Assembly (NCBI GenBank): GCA_003054495.1
Contig: CP028514.1
Coordinates: 1,713,501-1,777,500, forward strand
Direction: 5' to 3'
Origin: Carboxydocella thermautotrophica
Lineage (GTDB): Bacteria > Bacillota > GCA-003054495 > Carboxydocellales > Carboxydocellaceae
DNA length: 64,000 nt
Below are positions 1-8,336 of the stretch, one piece after another. Each line of letters opens with the position of its first letter. The first letter of the stretch is position 1. Below the pieces are notes generated by a model. That model was not told the DNA's origin and ran no database searches. It was given only the letters and a program-made list of their open reading frames with translations. The translations under genes and the position numbers were made by a program.

Positions 1-672
1 GGTGGTGAGAATGGCCGGAACCGATGGCTGTTTAGGCAAATCATAAAATTCCGGTGCTTTAGGCAGGAGATAGAAAACATTGGTCCCGCCCAGGAATTGC
101 TCATCTAATCCATACAAGTTGGCTTCGGGATATAATTGCTTTACTTCTTCCAGCCGGGCTTTTGCCTTGCTGACCAGCTGGCTTCTTTCCCCGAACTGGA
201 CAGCTCCGGGCGAACAGGTTTTACTGCAAGCCGGGGTCAATCCTTCCGCTACCCGGTCAAAGCAAAGAGTGCACTTGCCCATTTTCTGCACTCCCTCATC
301 CACTTTGGGAATACCGAAGGGACAATATTTAGCACAATAGCCGCAGCCAATGCATTTGTCGTAATCCCTGACCACCGCTCCGGTTTCGGTATGGCTGAGG
401 GCATTTTCCGGGCAGGCCTTGATACAGGCCGCTTCTGTACAGTGCATACATTGCCTTTTGAAGAAAAACCATTGCACCTGGCCATTTTCTTCAACTTCCT
501 TGAATTTAATCAAATTATAGGTATGAGGCGTGGTATCCGGCATGGATTGCAAACCTGAGTAATAGACCGTCTTCTCCCCCGGCAACTGATTCCAGCTTTT
601 GCAGGCTGTTTGACAGCCCCGACAGCCGACACAAAGGGTCAGGTCGACAAACATGCTAAGTTTCTCTGCCAT
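1..672 (-). CDS. fdhB: Formate dehydrogenase iron-sulfur (beta) subunit, partial
   Basis: The first 224 codons are present; the gene runs off the left edge. The protein starts MAEKLSMFVDLTLCVGC and carries four ferredoxin-type cysteine groups: CVGCRGCQTAC near residue 14, CMHCTEAACIKAC near 75, CIGCGYCAKYC near 105, and CTLC with a later CSKTC near 130. This is the pattern of FdnH/HybA-type subunits with four [4Fe-4S] clusters, which pass electrons from the catalytic subunit towards a membrane partner. It begins one base after the fdhA stop codon, so the two are almost certainly co-translated. A membrane (gamma) subunit would be expected beyond the left edge but cannot be seen. Confidence 0.93.
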   Translation of the reverse strand, partial: MAEKLSMFVDLTLCVGCRGCQTACKSWNQLPGEKTVYYSGLQSMPDTTPHTYNLIKFKEVEENGQVQWFFFKRQCMHCTEAACIKACPENALSHTETGAVVRDYDKCIGCGYCAKYCPFGIPKVDEGVQKMGKCTLCFDRVAEGLTPACSKTCSPGAVQFGERSQLVSKAKARLEEVKQLYPEANLYGLDEQFLGGTNVFYLLPKAPEFYDLPKQPSVPAILTT

Positions 673-673
673 T

Positions 674-3600
674 CTACTCCGCCCTCCTTATATTGACCAA
701 GAAGGCCTTGTATTCGGGAATCATGGTATTGCCATCCCCTACATGCGGGGTCAGCTTGTTGGCAATATCACCGGTAATCAGCCCCTGATAGCCAAAGTGC
801 CAGGGCATCCCTACCTGATGGATTGTCTTGCCCATCACCGTCAGGGGGCGGAAACGTTTTGTGACCATAGCCCTTGCCTTGACCTGGCCGCGGCTGTTTT
901 CCACGATTACCATATCCCCATCCTTGATCTTCAGTTCAGAGGCCAGAGCTTCCCCGATTTCCACCACCATCTCCGGTACCAGTTCCGCCTGCCATTCCAG
1001 GTTTCTGGTCATCTGACCGGCCTGCCAGTGCTCTGAGAAGCGATAGGTGGTAGCCACATAGGGATATTTGGCCGGATCGGATTGTTTATCCGGCTCCCAG
1101 ACCTTGACAACCGGGTTCAGTTGTACCTTGGAGAATGGATTCTGAACCGGGCTCTCCCAGGGCTCATAGTGTTCCGGGAAAGGTCCTTCATTCATCTTAT
1201 CCTTGGCGAAGAGCCAGGCCTTGCCGTCATCCTGCATGATAAAGGGATTGAGGAAGGCCGGATCATCGGGGCCAATTACCGCCTTGAAGTCAGGCACGTC
1301 ATGGCCGACCCATTTCTTCTGCACAGCATCCCACCAGATGACAGCCTTGTCCGGATGCCAGGGCTTCCCGGTGGTGTCTGCTGAAGCCCGGTTGTACAGG
1401 ATACGGCGGTTCAGCGGCCAGGCATAAGACCATCTGGGATAAATACCCAGACCACTGGGATCATCCTGTTCCCGGAGCTGAGCCAGGTTTTTTCCTTCTT
1501 CGGGGTAAATTCCTGAATAAATCCAGTTACCACAGAGGGTGGAGCCATCATCCATTAAGGAGAGGAAGTTTTTGACCTGCTTGCCTGTAGCAGTTTCCTG
1601 ACCATTTATTTCGCGAGCAACCTTATCTACATCGCACTCATCACCATCACCAAAGTTCCAGTAGAGATACTTAATCGGTTCATCAGCAGGGTTGGTACTA
1701 TCCTTGTATGTTTCCTTCAGCCGACGCGCCAATTGATGTATAATATCCAGATCAGCTCGCGACTCACCCAGAGGTTCGACCGCCTGCCAGCGCCACTGAG
1801 ACCAGCGGCCGGAAGATGCAATGCTGCCCTCCTTTTCAAAGGAAGCAGCTGCCGGTAAAACAAAGACCTCAGTCTTGATCTCGGCCGGGTTAGCCCCTGC
1901 TTCTTTTGTCCAGAAGGTCATAGTTTCAGTCAGCCAGAGGTCGGCTGCGACCAGCCAATCCAGTTTCTCCAGAGCCTTTCTCTCTTTATTGGAATTTGGG
2001 CCACCTACAACCGGGTTCTGGCCCCAGCAGATAAGCCCTTTAAGTTTTCCTTTATACATGGCCTCAAAAAGTCCAATATGTGTATAGTTGGTCTTAGGAT
2101 CACGCTTGGGCAAATACTGATAGGCAAACTCATTATCCGGGCGGGCAGCATCACCCCACATTGCTTTTAGGTAACTTACAAAAAACTTAGGCAGGTTCGT
2201 CAAAAATCCACCTTTAGGAGTTTCTTTTTCAATATATGCTGAAAGGGTAGCATGTTCAGGATCCGCTGTCGGCGTAGGTATATAGCCTGTGATTATGTTG
2301 TTTAATAAACCGAAATCAGTAGAGCCCTGCACGTTGGACTCACCCCGCAGAGCATTTACACCGCCACCAGGAATACCTATATTACCCAGTAAGAGCTGCA
2401 GAATAGCATAGGCCCGCACATTTTGTGAACCAACAGTATGCTGGGTACCACCCATTGCATATAGAATCGTGCCTGCTTTATCAGGTACACCGGTAGCCGC
2501 ATAGGTTTTACAAATCTCTTCATAGAGCTCTTTCGGTGTACCGGTTACCTGGCATACGGTATCAATATCATAACGGGAATAATGCTTTTTCAGCAACTGG
2601 AAGACACAGCGCGGATCCTGTAAAGAGGGGTCACGCAAAGGCTTGCCTTCCGCATCAAGTTTATAGCCCCAGAGTTTTTTGTCATATTTTCTGTTTTTTT
2701 CATCATAGCCGCTGAACATACCATCATTGAAATCATAGGTGTCGGCTACAATGAAAGAAGCGTTGGTGTAATTGACTACATAGTCTTTGAAGTACAGGTT
2801 ATTTTGCAGGATATAATTGATCATACCCCCGATAAAGGCAATGTCAGTACCAGAACGCATCGGTGCATAAATATCGGCTTTGGAAGAGGTACGGGTAAAA
2901 CGCGGGTCAACGGAAATGATTTTGGCTCCGCGCTTCTCCTTGGCTTCCATCAGCCACTTGCTGGAGATAGGATGATTTTCAAAGGCATTGGAACCAATAA
3001 TCAATGCACAATCGGTATTTTTTAAATCAATCCAGTGGTTGGTCATTGCTCCACGACCAAATGAAGGCGCCAGACCGGCGACCGTAGAGCTGTGTCAAAT
3101 ACGGGCCTGGTGTTCGAGATAGACTACGCCCAGCCCCCGCATCAATTTTTGAACCAGATAGCATTCTTCATTATCTAAAGCTGCACCACCTAAAGAGGCG
3201 ATAGCTTCAGTCCGCATGACTTTGATGCCATCTTTTTCAACTTCAAAGGTCTTATCCCGGGTTTCTTTAATCCGCTTTGTAATTTCTGTCAACATCCAAT
3301 CCCAATCTTTTTCTTCAAACTTATCGCTGCCCGGAGCCCGGTAGAGGGGTTTAGTCAAGCGCCGGGGATTGGGCTTACCTACTGCTAGATTACGGATCTG
3401 GAAAATGGATGCTCCCTTACTACAGGCACCGCCCCGGTTAACCGGATGGTCCGGGTCCCCGTCAATCAACAATAACTCCCCATTAGCAGTGTCCACGTGA
3501 GCGATCATCCCACAGCCCGCACTGCAAAACGGGCACAGGGTAGGTACTCGTTTGGCATCCTTGATTCGGAACTGTTTGGCCTGGGCCCTGGCAGGTGCAG

Positions 3601-3682
3601 TATCAATGCCAAGTACACCCGCTGCCGCCAGAGCACCACTAAGACCAGAGATTTTGAGAAAATCCCGTCTTGTTACGGCCAT
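674..3682 (-). CDS. fdhA: Formate dehydrogenase catalytic subunit, selenocysteine-containing
   Basis: One gene of about 1002 residues that looks like two ORFs because an in-frame TGA at 3095-3097 encodes selenocysteine. The reading frame continues on both sides. The context ARI-U-HSSTVAGLAPSFGRGAMTN is the conserved active-site segment of Sec formate dehydrogenases. The N-terminus has a twin-arginine signal (RRDFLKISG) and a [4Fe-4S] motif (CPFCSAGCGM with a later GACSKG). The rest is a molybdopterin-bisMGD oxidoreductase. The length matches E. coli FdnG (about 1015 residues). The Tat signal places the enzyme outside the membrane, oxidising formate to CO2. The start is supported by a GGGGATGAAGGC leader. 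The tRNA-Sec gene lies 1.4 kb upstream. Confidence 0.96.
3066..3083 (-). promoter_or_regulatory. Bacterial SECIS hairpin in fdhA
   Basis: Eleven bases after the UGA codon the mRNA can fold as GG, bulged U, CGCC, loop GGUCU, GGCG, CC. The E. coli fdhF SECIS has the same layout: an 11-base offset, a bulged U and a GGUCU apical loop that binds SelB. All pairs in the stem are Watson-Crick. The function is inferred from this structural match. Confidence 0.88.
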
Positions 3683-3729
3683 GCCTTCATCCCCTTTCTC
3701 ATCTTAATTTTTTGAATTTTTGCTTTTCT

Positions 3730-3758
3730 ATTATCCATCAGCTTCCGCGATAGGTCAA
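3730..3758 (-). promoter_or_regulatory. Sigma-70-type promoter of the fdh operon
   Basis: On the minus strand the -35 box is TTGACC (3753-3758) and the -10 box is GATAAT (3730-3735), separated by 17 bp. The predicted transcript starts near 3723, giving a leader of about 40 bases before fdhA. Confidence 0.72.
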
Positions 3759-3773
3759 TTTTTTGTAAGTAAA

Positions 3774-3800
3774 GTAAATTATGAAACTAATGTAATTTAC
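3774..3800. promoter_or_regulatory. Inverted repeat upstream of the fdh promoter (candidate operator)
   Basis: GTAAATTA, 11 bases, TAATTTAC form perfect 8-bp arms. The centre is about 63 bp upstream of the predicted fdh start, a usual place for an activator. The neighbouring membrane regulator is the obvious candidate binder; this is inference. Confidence 0.5.
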
Positions 3801-3833
3801 AAAAATAGATCCTGTGGCCAGAAAAACCACAGG
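3801..3833 (-). terminator. Terminator of the Cache-HAMP-HTH regulator gene
   Basis: CCTGTGG / CCACAGG arms with a 9-base loop, followed on the minus strand by ATCTATTTTT. The hairpin begins just after the stop codon at 3835 and separates the regulator from the fdh promoter. Confidence 0.7.
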
Positions 3834-3834
3834 C

Positions 3835-4926
3835 TTATCCTTTTTCGAAAATCTGATATAACTTTACCGGTCTACCAATAGCTCCGTATTTTACTTCCAC
3901 CTGAATTCTACCGTTTTTTTCCAGGTAATCCAGATAGCGTTTAACTGTTACCCTGGTCAGATTCACCCCTTCAGCTATTTCTTCCGCCGACAGGGCCTCT
4001 GTTTGCTGGGTCAAATAGGCCAGTATCTGCTTTAAGGTAGATTCGTTCAGACCCTTGGGTAAACTTTCTTCAACGCTGGCAAGACTGGCAGGGGTATCAA
4101 CTTCGGCTGCCCCCTTTGAAGCCAGCTGAGGCTGCCCCTGCTGCTGACTGATCTGCTGGGTCAACTTCTGCAATTCCTCTACCATCTGGTTAAAAGCCTG
4201 AGCCAGTTGCCCGATCTCATTGGAGCTATCCACTTCCACCTTGACTGCCTGATGCCCGGAAGCTACTTCCATAGTTCCCGCTGTAATTTGCTGCAAGGGG
4301 CCGATAATAACCCGCTGGGTAAAAAACCAGCCCGCCAGTGCTACCAGCAAGGTTATACCAGCGCTGATGGAAATCACAGTAAAAATTGATTCTTTTAACA
4401 GCTGATCTGACAGTCGCTTGGAAATACCTACATAAAACATGCCAATGATGTTACCCTGACTATCCCGCAGGGGTTTATAAGCGGTCTGATAGTACTCGCC
4501 AACCACATTGGCTTCACCCAGGTACACCTGTCCATTCTTCAACACTGTGCGGGCCACCGCATCCGAAACTTTCGTTTTTAAAGCCCGCTGGCCATCCGGC
4601 CCCCGTACAGTAGTGGCCACTCTGGTATCACCCAGGAAAATGGTCACAGTATCCCCCGTTAGACTGGCAATATAATCTACCAGTTCCAGGTCGTTATTGA
4701 TTTTATGCTCGCCTTTATATAACTCGCCATTTTTCACCTGCCAGGAACCCGGGTACATTAAATCGATAATAGCTTCCCCTGTGGCCAGGTCGCTTTTAGC
4801 TTTAGTTTCCGTGGCCAGAATGGCCCTTTCCTTCATATGAATGCTGATCACAACAGTTAATAAGAGCGACAGCAGGAGGATAGGTCCCAGAACTAATAGT
4901 AATAATTGTTGTTTCAGGGACTTCAT
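3835..4926 (-). CDS. Membrane-anchored Cache-HAMP-HTH transcriptional regulator
   Basis: A 363-residue protein. Residues about 8-28 are a membrane helix. Residues about 35-175 are a single extracytoplasmic Cache-type sensor (YPGSWQVKNGELYKGEHKIN, then GDTVTIFLGDTRVATTV). A second helix spans about 183-207, followed by a HAMP domain to about 258. The C-terminal 70 residues (GLNESTLKQIL...GRPVKLYQIF) are a winged-HTH like that ending CitB/DcuR response regulators, and closely resemble the C-terminus of the response regulator at 25074-25760. There is no kinase, receiver or phosphorylatable histidine module. I infer a one-component sensor that binds an external ligand and acts on nearby DNA, probably the fdh promoter just downstream. 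It reads the same way as fdhA but is separated from it by a terminator. Confidence 0.88.
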   Translation of the reverse strand: MKSLKQQLLLLVLGPILLLSLLLTVVISIHMKERAILATETKAKSDLATGEAIIDLMYPGSWQVKNGELYKGEHKINNDLELVDYIASLTGDTVTIFLGDTRVATTVRGPDGQRALKTKVSDAVARTVLKNGQVYLGEANVVGEYYQTAYKPLRDSQGNIIGMFYVGISKRLSDQLLKESIFTVISISAGITLLVALAGWFFTQRVIIGPLQQITAGTMEVASGHQAVKVEVDSSNEIGQLAQAFNQMVEELQKLTQQISQQQGQPQLASKGAAEVDTPASLASVEESLPKGLNESTLKQILAYLTQQTEALSAEEIAEGVNLTRVTVKRYLDYLEKNGRIQVEVKYGAIGRPVKLYQIFEKG

Positions 4927-4996
4927 CTTTTATCACTCCCTACAAACATCTACTTACAGTTATACAGGAAAAGCCCGTATTTTTCAATCAATAAAT

Positions 4997-5025
4997 TTGA
5001 CAATAAGCATTTTATTTAATATAAT
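4997..5025 (+). promoter_or_regulatory. Promoter of selC
   Basis: Full-consensus TTGACA (4997-5002) and TATAAT (5020-5025) with a 17-bp spacer. Transcription should start near 5032, a few bases before the tRNA 5' end at 5038. Confidence 0.88.
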
Positions 5026-5037
5026 CTAATACGGTAA

Positions 5038-5135
5038 GGGAATGAATGAGGTCTGGTGGCCTCCCCGGCCTTCAAAGCCGCGTGTTTCGGGGTAGCCCCT
5101 CGAAAGGTGGGTTCGATTCCCACGCATTCCCGCCA
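5038..5135 (+). tRNA. selC: tRNA-Sec (anticodon UCA)
   Basis: 98 bases ending in an encoded CCA. The acceptor arm is GGGAATGA against GCATTCCC (seven pairs plus an A-G mismatch at position 8). The D stem has six pairs (GAGGTC/GGCCTC) with a four-base loop, the hallmark of selenocysteine tRNA. The anticodon UCA is at 5072-5074 in loop CTTCAAA. A long variable arm lies at about 5081-5105, and the T arm is GTGGG-TTCGATT-CCCAC. It decodes the UGA of the nearby fdhA. The selA, selB and selD genes are not in this window. Confidence 0.96.
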
Positions 5136-5146
5136 GAACAGATTTG

Positions 5147-5190
5147 AAGCCTATAAATCCCAGCAGGATTTATAGGCTTTTATATTTTTA
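5147..5190 (+). terminator. Terminator of selC
   Basis: Perfect 14-bp arms AAGCCTATAAATCC / GGATTTATAGGCTT with a five-base loop, followed by TTATATTTTT. It starts 12 bases after the tRNA CCA end. Confidence 0.93.
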
Positions 5191-5294
5191 CGAAAATGTG
5201 ATGAAACTAACAGTTTTCTGTGACTGTTTTACTGTATGATGATAACTGGTCTTTGCTAAAATAAGCACAACAGGAAATTGAGGAGGAGTAAAAA

Positions 5295-5672
5295 ATGGTT
5301 AAAAGAAAAATAGTAAAAATCAATGAAGACCTGTGCACTGGCTGTGGTAAATGCGTCAGCCCCTGTGCCGAAGGTGCCATAACTATCGTAAATGGCAAAG
5401 CCAAAGTCTTGCGGGAGGAACTCTGTGATGGCGCTGGCTATTGCCTGGCTGTTTGTCCCACCGGAGCTCTGACCATCGAAGAAAGGGAAACAGTGGAATT
5501 TGACCACCATGCTGTGGAAGAACACCGCAAACAAATTCTGGACCAGCTGGCAATCGTCAAGTGTGCCCGCTGCGGTGCCAGTGAAATGGAGCGCGTCCTT
5601 ATCCCTTACCGGCATAAGCAGGACAGCCAGTGGGTCTGTGTCCGCTGTTTACCGGCCCTGATACATGGCTAA
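5295..5672 (+). CDS. Ferredoxin-like protein with C-terminal CxxC pairs
   Basis: A 125-residue soluble protein. Residues 13-24 carry a standard [11 protein letters not shown] cluster motif. The second motif, [12 protein letters not shown], lacks the usual second cysteine, a variant I recall from related clostridial ferredoxins. The C-terminal part has two CxxC pairs (CARC and CVRC) that could bind zinc or iron. It has a strong ribosome site (GAGGAGGAG) and is a single-gene unit between the selC terminator and the hairpin at 5680. The position beside formate dehydrogenase suggests a role in electron transfer, but the partner is unknown. Confidence 0.87.
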   Translation: MVKRKIVKINEDLCTGCGKCVSPCAEGAITIVNGKAKVLREELCDGAGYCLAVCPTGALTIEERETVEFDHHAVEEHRKQILDQLAIVKCARCGASEMERVLIPYRHKQDSQWVCVRCLPALIHG

Positions 5673-5679
5673 AAGTTTT

Positions 5680-5720
5680 CCCCCTATGATAGTAATTCAA
5701 ATCTACCATAGGGGGAATTT
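5680..5720. terminator. Bidirectional terminator between the ferredoxin and FrhB-like genes
   Basis: CCCCCTATG / CATAGGGGG arms around an 18-base loop, with AATTTTATTT on the right and AAAACTTTT on the left. The genes on either side converge on it, so it probably ends both transcripts. Confidence 0.82.
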
Positions 5721-5761
5721 TATTTCATTTTCCGTTCTCCAGGGTTCAGTTTCAGAAGCTT

Positions 5762-6967
5762 TTATTCGCTCCTGGTTGAAGGGGCTAGATGGGTTTCACG
5801 TAAAAAAGGAGTATAGTCTGTTTCCCGGTGGTAATTGGGAACTGGCCAGCCGAAACGGCGCCGTTGTTTGAGCCGAAAAGCAGCAGCATGTTTTTTAAGT
5901 TCAAAACCAATACCTGCAGTTACTTTTTTGGGCTCTAATAACTCAAGACTGATAGCCCCCTGTGTTCGTGCTAAACCGACTAATTCCTCTCCAGCAGAGG
6001 AACGTACCAAAATGGTCGACTTACCAGCCTCGGTTCCCGGTTTCATAGTCGGATCCCAGTAGTCACCAACAGCAACGTCCGCAAGTTCTGCAGCCCAGTC
6101 CGTGCACATTTCACACCGATCCCGCTTGTATGCAGGCATTAATATGTGGTACATGTAATGATGCCGATCAATAACTATTTCCTTACCATCAGCCAAACGA
6201 ACCGTTAAATGGCCGGGCCAGTTACCGCCCCGGTAATTAAGACATTTAACATATTTTAAATCCTTAATACCACCCTGTTCAACCAGCAAATGCCTGGTCC
6301 CTTCAAAATAAAATTGAGAAGCGCAAAAAAGGCCAATCACAAGTTTAACAGCTTTTGCTATACTGTCCGGTTTACCGGAAAACTGCATCTTGCGAATTCC
6401 ATGGATATGACAGGGACAGCCTACAATTGCAATTCGAGTATAACCGCGGGCTACTGCCTCATTCAGCAAACTGTTAATAGGTACCACCGCATATTTAGAA
6501 CCCGCGGCAGCCAATACTTCTTCTTTTGTAGTTACCAACCTTGCTTCTGTCCGCAATGGGTTATCCTGTTGAAAGCCCGCTACAAGGGCACAGTCGATTA
6601 CTCCTCTTTCCAGCGAAAATGCCAGCAGGGCACTAACCAGGCCTCCCCCGGTACCTTTTTCCCTAATTGTCGGGTCAGAGGCATAACCATAGTAACAGCC
6701 CGCATAAACGCCTAAATCATCTTTTCTTTCCGGCCTTACCCGGCCAAAAAATTTCTGTTCCAGTACCGGGATGGGAATATCGGCCCCCGGGCAGGCCTGA
6801 GTGCATATTCCACAAGCCTTACACTCACCTTTTAACTCAGGCAATAACTCCCCATCTTCTTCTGTAATTCCCAATACCCGCCAGGGACACAAACCTACAC
6901 AAGTGCCGCAGGTGGTGCAAAGTCCCCGGTCAATTACATCCCTTTTGAGTTGTTCAAAAGATTTCAT
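5762..6967 (-). CDS. Coenzyme F420 hydrogenase/dehydrogenase beta subunit (FrhB) family iron-sulfur protein
   Basis: 401 residues. Two ferredoxin motifs occupy residues 17-60 (CTTCGTCVGLCP and CKACGICTQACP). Next come FrhB N- and C-terminal domains with GTGGGLVSALL near 108, VGCPCHIHG near 180 and CEMCTDWAAELADVAVGDYW near 290. FrhB relatives bind FAD and move two electrons between iron-sulfur clusters and a soluble carrier; in bacteria without F420 the carrier is usually ferredoxin or unknown. It is the last gene of the sdh operon, 17 bp after DUF1847. This suggests it links the operon's redox step to another electron pool. The partner is not evident. Confidence 0.87.
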   Translation of the reverse strand: MKSFEQLKRDVIDRGLCTTCGTCVGLCPWRVLGITEEDGELLPELKGECKACGICTQACPGADIPIPVLEQKFFGRVRPERKDDLGVYAGCYYGYASDPTIREKGTGGGLVSALLAFSLERGVIDCALVAGFQQDNPLRTEARLVTTKEEVLAAAGSKYAVVPINSLLNEAVARGYTRIAIVGCPCHIHGIRKMQFSGKPDSIAKAVKLVIGLFCASQFYFEGTRHLLVEQGGIKDLKYVKCLNYRGGNWPGHLTVRLADGKEIVIDRHHYMYHILMPAYKRDRCEMCTDWAAELADVAVGDYWDPTMKPGTEAGKSTILVRSSAGEELVGLARTQGAISLELLEPKKVTAGIGFELKKHAAAFRLKQRRRFGWPVPNYHRETDYTPFLRETHLAPSTRSE

Positions 6968-6983
6968 TATAAATTTTTCCTCC

Positions 6984-7565
6984 TTATTTTTCGGGCGGCA
7001 ACAATTTTCTTTGATAATATTTAGAATAAACAGGCGCCAGGGGGTTATGGCAAGTAACTCGATCTTTTACAACCAAAGTGGAGACAGGGGCGGTTGAATA
7101 TTTTGTAAAAATAGCATCGTGGCCAATACAAAGTCCGATTATTAAATTCAACTCCGTTCCGGCCTCACCTAATATTTTAGCTTGAGCTACCGGATTACAA
7201 GTAGCTTCATATCGTCCTTCAACAACATTAGGCATGCCAAATTCTTTTTTATTCATACCGCATACTTTGCACATAACTGAATCTACTTCAAAATAATTCT
7301 CCAAAATTTGAGAAATCATTTTAGCCTCATTGGAAAGACCGACACAAAAGGCCAATCCTATATGCTTGATACCTACTTCCTGGCAAAACAAAATAACTTC
7401 TTCCAAACGGGTCTTCTTCATGTAATGTTCGGCTTCAATTTTTGCTGCAGCAGTCCACATCTTTCTTACTAATTCGTCCTCATACTCCGGAACCGGGATT
7501 CTTTCCTTGGTACAAACCTTCCCCTGGAAATAACAATCATTTTTTGAACAATCGGCGCATTTCAC
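6984..7565 (-). CDS. DUF1847 family protein
   Basis: 193 residues, cytosolic. It matches my recollection of DUF1847, small cysteine-rich proteins thought to bind metal. The N-terminus has MKCADCSKNDCYFQGKVC, a likely metal or cluster site. The middle contains LAFCVGLSNEAK, a CKVCGMNKKEFGM segment, and GLCIGHDAIF. No function is established for the family. It sits between sdhB and the FrhB-like gene, within short gaps of each, so it is likely part of the same functional unit. Confidence 0.82.
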   Translation of the reverse strand: MKCADCSKNDCYFQGKVCTKERIPVPEYEDELVRKMWTAAAKIEAEHYMKKTRLEEVILFCQEVGIKHIGLAFCVGLSNEAKMISQILENYFEVDSVMCKVCGMNKKEFGMPNVVEGRYEATCNPVAQAKILGEAGTELNLIIGLCIGHDAIFTKYSTAPVSTLVVKDRVTCHNPLAPVYSKYYQRKLLPPEK

Positions 7566-7589
7566 TTTGCATTGCTCCTTTTCTCTATT

Positions 7590-8336
7590 TTACTTATCCA
7601 ACCAGCGCAAAATACTGTGAAGTGTAACCTGACGGTTTACATCGGCAATAGAAGCTGTCAAAGGTATTTCTTTTGGGCAAACCCGGACACAGTTCTGGGC
7701 ATTACCGCATTCAGCTATACCGCCTTCACCCATCAGGGATTCAAGGCGTTGGCCTTTACTCATTGCTCCGGTGGGATGAGCATTAAAAAGGCGAACCTGA
7801 GCAATGGGTGCAGGACCGATAAACTTCGATTTGGGGTTGACATTGGGACACGCTTCCATGCAACACCCACAAGTCATGCAACGGGACAATGGATATATCT
7901 TCTCCTGTACTTCCTGGGACACCTTGGGTCCAGGACCCAAATCATATGTCCCGTCAATATCAATCCAGGCCTTGACCTTTTTCAGGTTTTCAAACATAAT
8001 GCTGCGATCTACCATCAAATCCCTGATAACGGGGAACTTGGTTAATGGTTCAAGCACAATAGGCTGTGTTAGCTGGTCAATCAACGCCGAACAGGCCTGA
8101 CGGGGTTTGCCATTGATAATCATGGTACATGCTCCGCAGACTTCTTCCAGACAATTACATTCCCAAACTACAGCCGTTGTTTTCTGTCCCTGGGCATTAA
8201 CCGGATTTCTTTGAATTTCCATTAATACGGAAACCACGTTGGCTCCCGTCCGGTAAGGCACTTTAAATTCTTCCCAGCGTGGACGATCCTGGGGGCTATC
8301 TTGTCGTTTAATTTTTAGATGAATTGTCTTCGACAT
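7590..8336 (-). CDS. sdhB: Succinate dehydrogenase/fumarate reductase iron-sulfur subunit
   Basis: 248 residues. A [2Fe-2S] motif lies near residue 60 (CNCLEEVCGACTM with a later C). C-terminal cluster motifs CMTCGCCMEACP near 153 and CGNAQNCVRVCP near 210 provide the [4Fe-4S] and [3Fe-4S] sites. The layout resembles Bacillus subtilis SdhB. It carries electrons from SdhA to the b-type haems of SdhC. Its start overlaps the end of sdhA by 29 bp, implying translational coupling. Confidence 0.95.
   Translation of the reverse strand: MSKTIHLKIKRQDSPQDRPRWEEFKVPYRTGANVVSVLMEIQRNPVNAQGQKTTAVVWECNCLEEVCGACTMIINGKPRQACSALIDQLTQPIVLEPLTKFPVIRDLMVDRSIMFENLKKVKAWIDIDGTYDLGPGPKVSQEVQEKIYPLSRCMTCGCCMEACPNVNPKSKFIGPAPIAQVRLFNAHPTGAMSKGQRLESLMGEGGIAECGNAQNCVRVCPKEIPLTASIADVNRQVTLHSILRWLDK

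Noticed and set aside
674-3682. Formate dehydrogenase as two separate genes or a nonsense-mutated pseudogene
   Set aside because: The frame is continuous and the UGA is at the known selenocysteine position with a SECIS hairpin and selC nearby.
5207-5294. CRP/FNR-like half sites (TGTGACTG) upstream of the ferredoxin gene
   Set aside because: Only half-sites are present and no symmetric partner or clear promoter fits, so no regulatory site is claimed.
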